64,000 nt of DNA from JAGOEF01 sp964511665 (GTDB lineage: Bacteria; Bacteroidota; Bacteroidia; Bacteroidales; ML635J-15), in contig CAZEHA010000001.1 of assembly GCA_964511665.1 (NCBI GenBank), positions 1 to 64,000 of the forward strand, given 5' to 3'. This document shows positions 8,721-17,729 of the stretch, piece by piece. The notes beneath the pieces were generated by a model. That model saw nothing but the letters and a program-made list of their open reading frames with translations. It was not told the DNA's origin and made no database searches. Position numbers and translations under genes: made by a program. The first letter of the stretch is position 1, and every line of letters begins with the position of its first letter.

Positions 8721-8957
8721 ATGTCAGACATTGCATCAAGAGTAAAAAACATCATCGTCGATAAACTGGGCGTTGATGAAGCAGAAGTTACAGCAGAAGC
8801 CAGTTTTACCAACGATCTGGGTGCTGATTCACTCGACACTGTTGAGCTGATTATGGAGTTTGAAAAAGAATTTGAGATTTCGATACCTGATGAAGACGCC
8901 GAAAAAATTTCGACAGTAGGCTCTGCCATCAAATACATCGAAGAAAACACAAACTAA
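8721..8957 (+). CDS. acpP: Acyl carrier protein
   Basis: 78 aa. It carries the growing acyl chain on 4'-phosphopantetheine in type II fatty acid synthesis. The modification site is Ser37 in G-A-D-S-L-D-T-V-E-L, and the protein is strongly acidic, as expected. The next gene, 31 bases downstream, is fabF, the classic acpP-fabF arrangement, followed by rnc. Confidence 0.97.
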   Translation: MSDIASRVKNIIVDKLGVDEAEVTAEASFTNDLGADSLDTVELIMEFEKEFEISIPDEDAEKISTVGSAIKYIEENTN

Positions 8958-8988
8958 ATCATTTCTGTTTCACCAATCTTATTGTTGC

Positions 8989-10236
8989 ATGGAAGTTAAA
9001 AGGGTTGTAGTTACCGGATTAGGAACCGTTTGCCCATTGGGGAATTCAGTTTCTGAAACTTGGGATAATGTAATTAATGGAGTGAGCGGAGCCAATCTGA
9101 TTACCCATTTCGACACCTCCAATTTCAAGACGAAATTCGCCTGTGAGGTGAAAAATTTTGATCCAATCGATTATTTCGATCGAAAAGAAATAAAAAAATA
9201 CGACCCTTTTACCCAATATGCATTGGTAAGTGTAGCCGAAGCTATGGAAGATTCCGGCCTTGATATCGATACTATCGATAAAACCAGGGCCGGAGTCATC
9301 TGGGCTTCGGGTATTGGTGGAGTTGAATCGTTAATGCACGAGTTAAAAGGCTACTTCGAGAGTAATCTCGTTCCCCGATTTAGTCCGTTTTTTATTCCCA
9401 AAATTATCATTGACATTGCAGCCGGCTTTATTTCGATAAAATATGGCTTCATGGGTCCAAACTATAGTACTGTGTCGGCCTGTGCAAGCAGCAGCAATGC
9501 GGTAATAAATGCTTGCAACCTGATTCGGCTTGGTTATGCCGATGTTATTATTAGCGGTGGTTCAGAAGCTGCTGTTAACGAAATAGGAATCGGAGGTTTT
9601 AACGCCCTGATGGCGATATCAACCCGCAACGATGACTATTTAACGGCTTCGCGCCCATTTTGTGCAACACGCGACGGTTTTGTATTGGGCGAAGGTAGTG
9701 CAACACTCATCCTCGAAGAATATGAACATGCCATAAAACGCGGTGCTCACATATATGCCGAAATTGCCGGAGTTGGATTGTCGGCCGATGCCTACCACAT
9801 TACAGCTCCACATCCCGAAGGGAACGGTGCTTCGCTGGTAATGCAAAATGCACTAAAAGATGCATCATTAAAGCCGGAGGCCATCGATTACATTAATGTG
9901 CACGGTACTGCTACTCCTTTGGGCGACATTGCAGAACTCCTGGCTATAAAAAATGTATTTGGCGATCATGCCTATAAACTAAACATCAGTTCATCAAAAT
10001 CGATGACCGGACACCTGCTGGGTGCAGCAGGTGCGTTGGAGGCATTAATAACTGTTAAGGCCATGAAACATAATATTGCACCTCCCACCATCAATCATAT
10101 CGAAAAAGACCCGAATATCGACGAAGGCCTAAACCTGACACTGCATAAAGCAGTAGAAAGAAACATTGATTACGGATTGTCGAATACTTTTGGGTTTGGC
10201 GGACACAATACCTCTATTATTTTCAGAAAATTGTAA
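8989..10236 (+). CDS. fabF: 3-oxoacyl-[acyl-carrier-protein] synthase II
   Basis: 415 aa, full-length thiolase-fold condensing enzyme. It elongates acyl-ACP with malonyl-ACP. The Cys-His-His triad is visible: Cys165 in V-S-A-C-A-S-S-S, His305 in V-H-G-T-A-T-P and His342 in T-G-H-L-L-G-A-A-G-A; N-T-F-G-F-G-G-H-N closes the protein. It lies between acpP and rnc with short gaps of 31 and 18 bases, so it is probably in one operon. Confidence 0.96.
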   Translation: MEVKRVVVTGLGTVCPLGNSVSETWDNVINGVSGANLITHFDTSNFKTKFACEVKNFDPIDYFDRKEIKKYDPFTQYALVSVAEAMEDSGLDIDTIDKTRAGVIWASGIGGVESLMHELKGYFESNLVPRFSPFFIPKIIIDIAAGFISIKYGFMGPNYSTVSACASSSNAVINACNLIRLGYADVIISGGSEAAVNEIGIGGFNALMAISTRNDDYLTASRPFCATRDGFVLGEGSATLILEEYEHAIKRGAHIYAEIAGVGLSADAYHITAPHPEGNGASLVMQNALKDASLKPEAIDYINVHGTATPLGDIAELLAIKNVFGDHAYKLNISSSKSMTGHLLGAAGALEALITVKAMKHNIAPPTINHIEKDPNIDEGLNLTLHKAVERNIDYGLSNTFGFGGHNTSIIFRKL

Positions 10237-10254
10237 TATCTGGCAAATATCAGC

Positions 10255-10974
10255 ATGCCTCTTTTTTCAGGGAAAAACAAAGCATATAATCATCAACTAT
10301 CATTGCTTTTAGGGTTTCGGCCCCGAAATACACAGCTATATCAAACCGCATTCCGACATAGCTCCAGTTCTATTTACGCAATAAACGGAAGTGCATCCAA
10401 CAACGAAAGGCTCGAATTTATTGGAGATGCAATACTTGATGCTATAGTTGCCGACATATTGTATGTGAGGTTTCCGGATGCTGATGAAGGGAAACTAACC
10501 CTTATGCGATCGCATATTGTGAAGCGCAAATCGCTTGATAACCTTGCCTCTAAGATAGGAATTACCGATTTTATTGTGTATAAAGGAGATGGCGAACGCA
10601 ACCCGAGTCACATTGCCGGCAATGCATTAGAAGCCTTAATTGGAGCAATTTACTACGACAGAGGCTACTTAATGTGCAAACGTTTCGTGTTGCGACTGAT
10701 TAACGAAAACCTCGACCTGTCTCACATTATCGAAGAAAACGAAGACTATAAATCGCTGTTGCTTAACGAAGCCCATCGTCGAAAATGGGATTTGGTTTTC
10801 GATACAGTAGAGCACATTGAAGAAAGTGAGAGAGAACTGCATTTTTACTGCGAAGTAATTGTTAACGGTAGTTTTATTGCCGGAGGCAAAGCATGGACTA
10901 AAAAGGAGGCAGAACAAACTGCTGCCTTGGCCACTATAAAGAAAATAATCCCCAGGCTTATCGCTATTTCATGA
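10255..10974 (+). CDS. rnc: Ribonuclease III
   Basis: 239 aa. The endonuclease domain holds the signature N-N-E-R-L-E-F-I-G-D-A (residues 49-59, metal ligands E54 and D58) and the later G-N-A-L-E-A-L-I-G-A segment. A C-terminal double-stranded-RNA-binding domain ends in G-K-A-W-T-K-K-E-A-E-Q-T-A-A. It processes rRNA and other dsRNA. The last four bases overlap the start of the next gene (ATGA), as in many Bacteroidota where rnc is followed by the IPExxxVDY gene. Confidence 0.95.
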   Translation: MPLFSGKNKAYNHQLSLLLGFRPRNTQLYQTAFRHSSSSIYAINGSASNNERLEFIGDAILDAIVADILYVRFPDADEGKLTLMRSHIVKRKSLDNLASKIGITDFIVYKGDGERNPSHIAGNALEALIGAIYYDRGYLMCKRFVLRLINENLDLSHIIEENEDYKSLLLNEAHRRKWDLVFDTVEHIEESERELHFYCEVIVNGSFIAGGKAWTKKEAEQTAALATIKKIIPRLIAIS

Positions 10975-11393
10975 AAAAAAAGAGTTTAATATATAGTCCC
11001 GAATTCGACTTTCGCCTGATTGGCATAGTAAGCACTATAAGCGATATCAAAATGGCCTGGGAACTGAAGCAAATTACCGAACTAGAAATTGTGCGAGGCG
11101 AATATCACGAAATATATCTTGAAAAAGCCGCCGAATCGCAATTATTCAATCGTTTTGAAGCTATCGAAAACAACGACAGCCTGAGCATTTATTTTCTTGG
11201 CAATAAGTCTCCTTCGGGATACCTTGTTGAAGAACTGAAGAATATCGATTTTTTTATCATCATCAAAGGATTCGAGCAACAAGAGTTTGCCGATGATTTA
11301 CAAAAGCAACTAAAAGGCAAGCCTACTATACAGGCGGTTTTTAACATCGATATTCAAACACTTTCATCGAAACAGAAGCTTTTGATGGCATAA
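10971..11393 (+). CDS. IPExxxVDY family protein
   Basis: 140 aa, overlapping rnc by four bases. The N-terminal half contains the family-typical D-F-R-L-I-G-I and I-K-M-A-W-E-L segments. The name-giving motif is degenerate here: at residues 85-93 the sequence reads V-E-E-L-K-N-I-D-F instead of I-P-E-x-x-x-V-D-Y. Function is unknown; the family is restricted to Bacteroidota and usually sits beside rnc. Its usual further neighbour pyk is absent here; a flippase gene with its own promoter follows. Confidence 0.82.
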   Translation: MKKKSLIYSPEFDFRLIGIVSTISDIKMAWELKQITELEIVRGEYHEIYLEKAAESQLFNRFEAIENNDSLSIYFLGNKSPSGYLVEELKNIDFFIIIKGFEQQEFADDLQKQLKGKPTIQAVFNIDIQTLSSKQKLLMA

Positions 11394-11477
11394 ATGACAA
11401 GTTTACATCTTAACTGCAGGCAGTACAAAATCAATTTTCACATTCTCTTCAACAATTGTTGATTTCCGAAAACTCAT

Positions 11478-11508
11478 ATTGAACTATTCGCGATTAAGTT
11501 TACATTTG
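11478..11508 (+). promoter_or_regulatory. Promoter for the flippase gene
   Basis: ATTG (11478-11481), 19-nt spacer, TACATTTG (11501-11508); start codon 20 bases downstream. Confidence 0.65.
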
Positions 11509-11527
11509 CAGATAGTAATTTTAAAAA

Positions 11528-13018
11528 ATGGGCGTTATCATCAATCAATCTTTTAAGGGCTCTGTCTTTTCTTATTTAGGAACAGCACTGGGTTTTTTAA
11601 ACGTTGGTCTGCTTATGCCTATTGTTTTTTCGAGCAATCAAATTGGGTTAACCAGCCTTTTAATATCAATTTCGCTTATAATTGGTCAGTTTGGAACTTT
11701 TGGGTTTTTAAATGCCACCATAAAACTATTCCCTTTTTTTCGTGATAAAGAAAACGGACACCACGGTTTCCCGCGCCTATTGCTAAAAGTTGGCTTTGCC
11801 GGAATACTTGTTACAAGCATCGTGTTTTTTGCACTAAAGAACTATCTTATTGATTCGAATGCCGAAAAGTCGGCACTGTTTGTTGAAAACATATATTATT
11901 TGTTACCTCTGATTTTTGTTACAATATTTTATCTGCTTCTCGATAATTATTGTGTAGTGCTGTTCAATGCCTCGATTGGAGTTTTTTTAAAGGAGTTTCT
12001 TTTCCGCATTTTAAACTTATTGGGCATTGCATTATTCTGGCTTCAGATAATTGATTTCGATGGATTCGTATTGTTCTATTTCATCGCCTATAGCATCCCT
12101 ACATTTGGATTATTTGTATATGTAATAAGAAAGGGCGAATTTAACCTGAAGCCCGAAAAAGCATTTATTACTCGCGAAATGCGTCGCGAACTTATCAGTG
12201 TTTCGGCCTACGGACTGCTGGCCGGTTTTTCGGGAATAGCCGTGATGAATATCGACCGTTATATGGTGAATCATTTTCTGGGCCTTTCCGATACCGGAAT
12301 TTATTCTACCATGTTCTACTTTGGAACAATAATCATGCTGGCCGGAAGGTCGCTGAAACGTATTTCTGCCCCTGTAATTGCCGAAGCATTTAAGCATAAA
12401 AAGCCTGAAGTGGTGGCCGATATTTATACCCGCAGCACTCTTACTCAACTTATAATATCATCGTTTATTTTTCTACTGGTATGGTGCAATATCGACTCAG
12501 CATTTGCACTAATTCCCAAAGAATTTCAGGCGGGAAGAATGGTGGTGTTCTATATTGGTCTATCGCAGGTAATTACCATGGCCGGCGGTGTGAGTCACGA
12601 AATTATCCAGTATTCGAAAGACTACCGGATTTATACCTGGTTTATGTTCCTGTTTATTAGCATTGTGGTGATAACCAATATTATTTGCATACCCATGCTG
12701 GGTATTACCGGTGCTGCCTTGGCATCAACCATATCTTATGCTGTTTTTGGGCTAATTAGATTCGTATTTATAAGGAGAAGGCTTGCCATGCAGCCATACG
12801 GCTTGAATCACCTTATTTGTGTTTTCATAGGTATTGCCGTAATGCTAATTTCGATGTTGATACCCCGATTCAGTAATTTTATAGTCGATCTCACTGTGCG
12901 TAGTTTGATTATTGCCACAGCTTTCATGCTACCCTTATATTTGCTTAAAATCAGCAGCGATATAAACAATATTATCGACTCGAGCATACAAATAATACAT
13001 AGCAAGTTCAGGAGATAA
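11528..13018 (+). CDS. Oligosaccharide flippase / polysaccharide biosynthesis membrane protein (MOP superfamily)
   Basis: 496 aa, with hydrophobic segments along the whole length in the 12-14 helix pattern of Wzx/MVF transporters. The N-terminus has the typical Q-S-F-K-G-S-V-F-S-Y-L-G start, and R-E-M-R-R-E-L-I-S-V-S-A-Y-G-L begins the second half. Family members flip lipid-linked oligosaccharides across the inner membrane. No glycosyltransferases are adjacent, and it looks monocistronic with its own promoter. A MATE-like exporter of something else cannot be excluded. Confidence 0.85.
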   Translation: MGVIINQSFKGSVFSYLGTALGFLNVGLLMPIVFSSNQIGLTSLLISISLIIGQFGTFGFLNATIKLFPFFRDKENGHHGFPRLLLKVGFAGILVTSIVFFALKNYLIDSNAEKSALFVENIYYLLPLIFVTIFYLLLDNYCVVLFNASIGVFLKEFLFRILNLLGIALFWLQIIDFDGFVLFYFIAYSIPTFGLFVYVIRKGEFNLKPEKAFITREMRRELISVSAYGLLAGFSGIAVMNIDRYMVNHFLGLSDTGIYSTMFYFGTIIMLAGRSLKRISAPVIAEAFKHKKPEVVADIYTRSTLTQLIISSFIFLLVWCNIDSAFALIPKEFQAGRMVVFYIGLSQVITMAGGVSHEIIQYSKDYRIYTWFMFLFISIVVITNIICIPMLGITGAALASTISYAVFGLIRFVFIRRRLAMQPYGLNHLICVFIGIAVMLISMLIPRFSNFIVDLTVRSLIIATAFMLPLYLLKISSDINNIIDSSIQIIHSKFRR

Positions 13019-13090
13019 GATAACGCCCTGTTCTGTTCTTCATGTTATAAAAATAAAAACGGGTTATGTGAACAAATAAGCGTATTTAAT

Positions 13091-13666
13091 CTAGGTATAT
13101 GTTTTTACAATCCGTTCAATAACATCATCAATGGGATAGGTTTCGGGAGAAAGGATATACTGCAGAAATGCTCCCTGCAACAACGAAGTGCAATACACCA
13201 TTTCGAATTTCGGATTGTGACAGCCCAATTCAACGAAATATTCATACAACAGCTTATTGATTTCGGAAGCCCCCTCTATTTGCACCGTTTTAATTGAATT
13301 AAGGGTTCCGGGTTGTGTAATTAGCCCGGCAAGTAACTGCCAGAAACTTCGATTGGTGTTGATGAGTGTTTTAAGGCGGTAAATAAACGACACAAACTCT
13401 TCTTTCTGCAAAATACCATCCTGGTTCTGATCGAAATTCTCGTATGCCTGATTGAAGCCTTCTTGAAATATTTCACCCAACAATGCTTCTTTGCTATCGA
13501 AATAATTATACATCAATCCTTTCGAAATTCCGGCACGTTTTGCAATCTGACTGATTGAAGCCTGATGATATCCCTTTTCGGCAAATAGATGCAGTGCCGA
13601 ATGCATTATCAGATTACGTTTTTCTGACCTTATTTCCTCGAACTGCTTTTTGGTTTTTGGGCACAT
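13091..13666 (-). CDS. TetR/AcrR family transcriptional regulator
   Basis: 191 aa from the ATG at 13666. The frame runs up to 13699, but that upstream ATG overlaps the -7 element of the gene's own promoter, so the inner start is preferred. The N-terminal helix-turn-helix is clear: L-F-A-E-K-G-Y, then S-I-S-Q-I-A-K-R-A-G-I-S-K-G and the Y-N-Y-F-D-S-K-E recognition segment. The C-terminal ligand-binding half is not diagnostic. It is divergent from the secreted metallophosphoesterase gene with about 120 bases between, so it may control that gene or itself. Confidence 0.88.
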   Translation of the reverse strand: MCPKTKKQFEEIRSEKRNLIMHSALHLFAEKGYHQASISQIAKRAGISKGLMYNYFDSKEALLGEIFQEGFNQAYENFDQNQDGILQKEEFVSFIYRLKTLINTNRSFWQLLAGLITQPGTLNSIKTVQIEGASEINKLLYEYFVELGCHNPKFEMVYCTSLLQGAFLQYILSPETYPIDDVIERIVKTYT

Positions 13667-13696
13667 GAAACAGGTTTGTTTGATTGAACAGTCGGT

Positions 13697-13727
13697 CAAA
13701 GATAATACTTTTTTTTATATTTTCAAT
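13697..13727 (-). promoter_or_regulatory. Promoter for the TetR regulator
   Basis: Minus strand ATTG (13727-13724), 19-nt spacer, TATCTTTG (13704-13697). This placement argues that translation starts at 13666 and not at 13699. Confidence 0.65.
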
Positions 13728-13783
13728 TTCAACAATGAATTTAATTATGTGTTAACTTAGCAGTTTATTAAAAACCAAGCTAT

Positions 13784-16603
13784 ATGAAAGTATTTACTTA
13801 CAGTTTATTATTAATTGCACTTGCTTTAAGTTTTGGTCAAAGATGCTATTCTCAGGCTCCCCAAATAAACCCGGCAGAACACCCAGGTATGGTTGGGCTT
13901 TGGACATACGACAATCAGGCATCGCTGATGCAAAGCACGGTTGGTAATAATCTGGTTACCCATGGAACAGTTAATGCCGTTGCCGGGCCCGAAAGTGGCG
14001 ATAATGCCATAAACATTGGGGTAGGCAGTTACCTGACCTGCAATCACGACATTGCCGCCAATGGAGGTGGTACCGAGGTAAATGAATACTCAATGGTATT
14101 TGATTTCAGAATACCCGAAACCAACAAATGGTATTGCTTTTATCAGGCCAATTCGGGAAACAGCAACGACGGCGAGTTATTTATAAATCCTTCGGGGCAA
14201 TTAGGGCGTTCTACCGATGGCCCGGGGTATTCGGTATATCAGGTAGTGCCCGGTGAATGGTACCGAATGGTTGTGTCGGTTGATTTAGGCAATTTTTACC
14301 GTATATATCTCGACGGAGCACTAGTGCTTGCCGGAGGAAGCCTCAGTATCGACGGAGGATACTCACTCTATCCGGCCTCAGGGCAAAATCTGGTTCACTT
14401 TTTTGCCGACAACGATGGCGAAGACAATAGTTTCGACATTGCCCTTACTGCAATTTACAATTATGCAGTAAATCAAACTGAAGTAAATACGCTGGGTGGT
14501 TACGGGCACACTATACAACCCGTTCTCACAGGCATTCTTCCCTATTTGCAAACCCCAACCCCCACCAGCACGTATATCAGCTGGCATAGTACACAAACCG
14601 CATCTACCATTGTGCAATACGGCACCTCAACGGCACTCGGAAGCACCACTACCGGCGGCAGCGAAAGCATTTCGGGGAAACGCTGGCACACAGTGCAACT
14701 CACAGGCCTAAGTCCCGAAACCGAGTATTACTACAAGTGCATCAGCGGTAGCGAAGAATCAGACATTTATGTTTTTAAAACGCCGGCAACAGGAATGACC
14801 CAGAATCAACGGTTCCGGTTTATAATATTCGGCGACAGCCGCACCGATGTTGCAAAAACCACCGAGATAGCCTATGCTGCAAAGGCAAAGGCACAAGAAT
14901 TGTTTGGCGACGATATTCACAACCACATCAATCTGGTGATTAACGTAGGCGATATTGTAACCAGTGGTGGAACCATTTCGCAATACGAAAACGAATATTT
15001 TAAGCCCTACGCCTGCCTAAGCAGCACTTTGCCATTCATGGTATCGATAGGCAATCACGAAGACGAATCTTCAAATTACTATAAATACATGAAATATGAA
15101 GATTTTAGCGACTACACCAGCTTTCTGCTTCAAGAAAAGTTTTACTCATTCTATTTGAGCAATATTCAGTTTGTAATGATGAATAGTAACAGTTTGCTTG
15201 CCAATAGCGTACAAACCAACTGGTTTGAATCGAAGCTGCAACAGTCGAACAACAATGCCGCAACCGACATGGTATTTTGTTTTCTGCATCACCCCGGGCA
15301 CAGTGAGTTATGGCCCGACGGGAATACCACCTGGGTGCAAAACGACGTGCTGAACACAATGAAACAATTCAAGAAAGTTCAATTGCTGGCTTACGGGCAT
15401 TCGCACAATTACGAACGTGGTTGCATTGAATCGGCTGCGGCCGACGCCATTGGCGATTTCTACATCATGCTTACAGGAGGAGCGGGTTCTGCACTCGACC
15501 GTTGGGGTATGTATCCGAACCAAACCGACTATCCCGAAATTCAAATGTCGCTCGACCATTACTGCTTCAACATTGTTGATATTGACTTGGCAAATAAAAC
15601 ATGGGATTTATACAGTTACAGTCTGGGGCATCTCGATAAACCTCTTGATGTGGTACTTATCGACCATTACCATCGCAAGCTAAACCAACCCGCACCACTT
15701 GCACCCGAAGCCTTGTCGCCACAGGTGCAGTCGGGCTCACTACCATTGCTGGTTGCGTCGGCAATTGAAAGCGAGGACGAACTAATGACGTCGCATTTTC
15801 AACTTACAGCCTCACCGGGCAACTACAGCAGCCCCATTGTAAACTCGAAGCGCGACTGGGTAAACATCTACGGCGATACGGGAGCTCCCGATTACAATCC
15901 GGTTGATTTAAACGAAGGCATCAATCTTCGCCGCTTTCAGATAACAACTCCACTTACCAATGGCACCACCTATGGCTGGAGGGTACGTTACCGTGACCAC
16001 AATTTGCGCTGGAGCCCCTGGTCGGCCGAAAAAACCTTTACTGTTCAAACCGACATGCAGGCTTATACCGATTTTACAGCCGATGTTACCGAAGGCATCA
16101 GCCCGCTCACCGTACACTTCACCGACCTATCGCAACCGGCAGTGATGGCATGGCAATGGGATTTCGAGAACAACGGCAGCACCGACAGCGAACAACAAGA
16201 CCCTGCATTTACCTATGTTTCTGAAGGTATTTACACTGTAAAACTCACTACTGCCAATGGCAGCGAAACCAAAGACTTTTATATTAACGCCGAAACCAAC
16301 ACCGTGCGCGAAGTAACCAACAAAGGCAGCGATGTAATGCAAATTCGCCCCAATCCATTTTCGGTTTCGAGCAACATCGACTTTTCGGTTTCTGTTGAAA
16401 CACGGGTAAAAATAAGCGTTTACGATGCCAAAGGAAACGAATTGCAAGTGCTAAAAAATCAAACATTTGCAGCAGGAAAACACTCGTTTGCCTGGAATAT
16501 TTCCGATGCTTCGGGTAACACACTTGTACCGGGAAAATACTTTGTGAAATTCGACACCGGCAGTTATACCGAAGTTAAAAAAGTAATTGTTCTAGATAAA
16601 TAA
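13784..16603 (+). CDS. Secreted multidomain metallophosphoesterase with LamG-like, PKD and T9SS domains
   Basis: 939 aa. Order of parts: signal peptide (about 1-24), LamG/concanavalin-like region (about 30-240), fibronectin-like N-domain as in purple acid phosphatases (245-330), and a calcineurin-like phosphoesterase core. The core motifs are F-G-D-S-R near 350, V-G-D-I-V near 388, G-N-H-E near 422, H-H-P-G-H near 502 and G-H-S-H-N-Y-E-R near 538. Then come a beta-rich linker, a PKD domain (about 765-830) and a C-terminal FlgD-like type A sorting domain beginning R-P-N-P-F. All metal-ligand motifs appear intact. It is inferred to be a surface or secreted phosphatase; the substrate is unknown. 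The next gene follows after 5 bases. Confidence 0.85.
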   Translation: MKVFTYSLLLIALALSFGQRCYSQAPQINPAEHPGMVGLWTYDNQASLMQSTVGNNLVTHGTVNAVAGPESGDNAINIGVGSYLTCNHDIAANGGGTEVNEYSMVFDFRIPETNKWYCFYQANSGNSNDGELFINPSGQLGRSTDGPGYSVYQVVPGEWYRMVVSVDLGNFYRIYLDGALVLAGGSLSIDGGYSLYPASGQNLVHFFADNDGEDNSFDIALTAIYNYAVNQTEVNTLGGYGHTIQPVLTGILPYLQTPTPTSTYISWHSTQTASTIVQYGTSTALGSTTTGGSESISGKRWHTVQLTGLSPETEYYYKCISGSEESDIYVFKTPATGMTQNQRFRFIIFGDSRTDVAKTTEIAYAAKAKAQELFGDDIHNHINLVINVGDIVTSGGTISQYENEYFKPYACLSSTLPFMVSIGNHEDESSNYYKYMKYEDFSDYTSFLLQEKFYSFYLSNIQFVMMNSNSLLANSVQTNWFESKLQQSNNNAATDMVFCFLHHPGHSELWPDGNTTWVQNDVLNTMKQFKKVQLLAYGHSHNYERGCIESAAADAIGDFYIMLTGGAGSALDRWGMYPNQTDYPEIQMSLDHYCFNIVDIDLANKTWDLYSYSLGHLDKPLDVVLIDHYHRKLNQPAPLAPEALSPQVQSGSLPLLVASAIESEDELMTSHFQLTASPGNYSSPIVNSKRDWVNIYGDTGAPDYNPVDLNEGINLRRFQITTPLTNGTTYGWRVRYRDHNLRWSPWSAEKTFTVQTDMQAYTDFTADVTEGISPLTVHFTDLSQPAVMAWQWDFENNGSTDSEQQDPAFTYVSEGIYTVKLTTANGSETKDFYINAETNTVREVTNKGSDVMQIRPNPFSVSSNIDFSVSVETRVKISVYDAKGNELQVLKNQTFAAGKHSFAWNISDASGNTLVPGKYFVKFDTGSYTEVKKVIVLDK

Positions 16604-16608
16604 ACAGC

Positions 16609-17424
16609 ATGATTCGCCTAATATTTATTGTCACTGTTTTGTTGTGCATGTTTCCGCTAGGCTTGTATAGCACAAATCCACCGGTTAAGGGTATTCATGT
16701 GGAACACTACGACACCGGTAAAATCAGAAGTAAAACCCCCTATAAAAAAGCCATGCTTCACGGAAAATTTGTTTCGTTCTACGAAGACGGAACACTGAAA
16801 GAGCAAGGCTTTTATCGAAAAAACATACAACAGGGTGCCTGGCACAAATGGTATGAAACGGGGCAATTAAAAAGTCTGGCTCACTATAAAGATGGCATGC
16901 TGCATGGCGAATTTGTTTTTTACTTCGACAATGGAAGCCTGCAATTCAGAGAGTTCTACCAATACAATTTACGGCAGGGCGAGTGGAAGTATTATTACCC
17001 AAACGGAGTGCTGCGCGAAATACAGCATTATGCCAATCATAAAAAAGTTGGCACCTGGTATTATTTTTTCGACAACGGAAATATTCAGGGAGAAGTTCAT
17101 TACGACTTGAGTAAGAAAACCGGTGTTTGGAAAGAATGGGACAGCAACGGGATACTTCGGATCGAAACACCCTATGAAGCCAATTTAATGCATGGCATCA
17201 AGAAAATATACGATAGTGCCGGAAATTTATCGGAAGAAATTACCTACGAAAATCATCTGAAAAACGGTTCGTGGCGAAAATATCATTCGAATGGTAAAAT
17301 AGCCGTTCAGGGCTACTACAGCAACGGAAACGAAAAAGAGGGCGAGTGGCTGTATTTCGATGAAGAGGGCAAGCTATTACTACAAGAAAAGTACGAATCG
17401 GAGATCTCATTCGACTATAAATAA
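16609..17424 (+). CDS. MORN-type (YwqK-like) repeat protein
   Basis: 271 aa: signal peptide (M-I-R-L-I-F-I-V-T-V, cleavage near residue 22), then about ten tandem units of 23 residues. The unit consensus is h-G-x-W-x-x-Y-x-x-N-G-x-L plus a short hydrophilic strand ending in Y. Databases often name such proteins YwqK-family antitoxins, but the repeat is only a MORN-2 variant and no toxin is present here. It lies 5 bases after the secreted phosphoesterase, so the two are likely cotranscribed and may act at the same surface site (inference). Confidence 0.82.
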   Translation: MIRLIFIVTVLLCMFPLGLYSTNPPVKGIHVEHYDTGKIRSKTPYKKAMLHGKFVSFYEDGTLKEQGFYRKNIQQGAWHKWYETGQLKSLAHYKDGMLHGEFVFYFDNGSLQFREFYQYNLRQGEWKYYYPNGVLREIQHYANHKKVGTWYYFFDNGNIQGEVHYDLSKKTGVWKEWDSNGILRIETPYEANLMHGIKKIYDSAGNLSEEITYENHLKNGSWRKYHSNGKIAVQGYYSNGNEKEGEWLYFDEEGKLLLQEKYESEISFDYK

Positions 17425-17729
17425 TGAACTTTTCTGTAACTGAATTCGTAACAAAAAGAATCGCGAGTTTTATAGCATTAGGAGTGAATATTGCGAATTC
17501 TAATGGAGTCAATTATCAATATATAACAATTCAACCTGCAACCTAAGCAAACATGCACTCAATGAGTAGGTTGCGTTCTTGGGGCGTGTACTGGTTTTCA
17601 CCGTAACAGCCTGATGGCTAAAAACAATAAAGGCTGCCCTTTATGGCAGCCTCTATCATTATCGCTTAGTTTTGTTTGAAATTTGATACCTTACAAGCCT
17701 TGCAAATCAGAAAGCCGACGATTACCTTA
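17425..17729. other. 305-base gene-free interval with three potential hairpins
   Basis: It lies between the MORN-repeat gene and the end of xth. It holds GCAACCT (17538-17544) facing AGGTTGC (17568-17574), a small AGCC-tgat-GGCT hairpin (17609-17620), and the terminator-like GGCTGCC/GGCAGCC hairpin (17632-17651). I see no credible coding frame. Part of it (about 17580-17602) faintly resembles a tmRNA 5' end, but no matching 3' end exists. Confidence 0.5.
17620..17651 (-). terminator. Terminator for xth (minus strand)
   Basis: GGCTGCC (17632-17638) and GGCAGCC (17645-17651) form a 7-bp stem with a 6-base loop. On the minus strand it is followed by a T-rich run (complement of 17620-17631). It lies about 80 bases beyond the xth stop. 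Confidence 0.55.

Noticed and set aside
16609..17424. Toxin-antitoxin antitoxin (YwqK)
   Set aside because: The name comes from a database label for MORN-2 repeats; there is a signal peptide and no toxin gene beside it.
17580..17602. Possible tmRNA (ssrA) 5' end
   Set aside because: Only about 20 bases resemble the start of ssrA; no tag-reading frame or 3' tRNA-like part follows.
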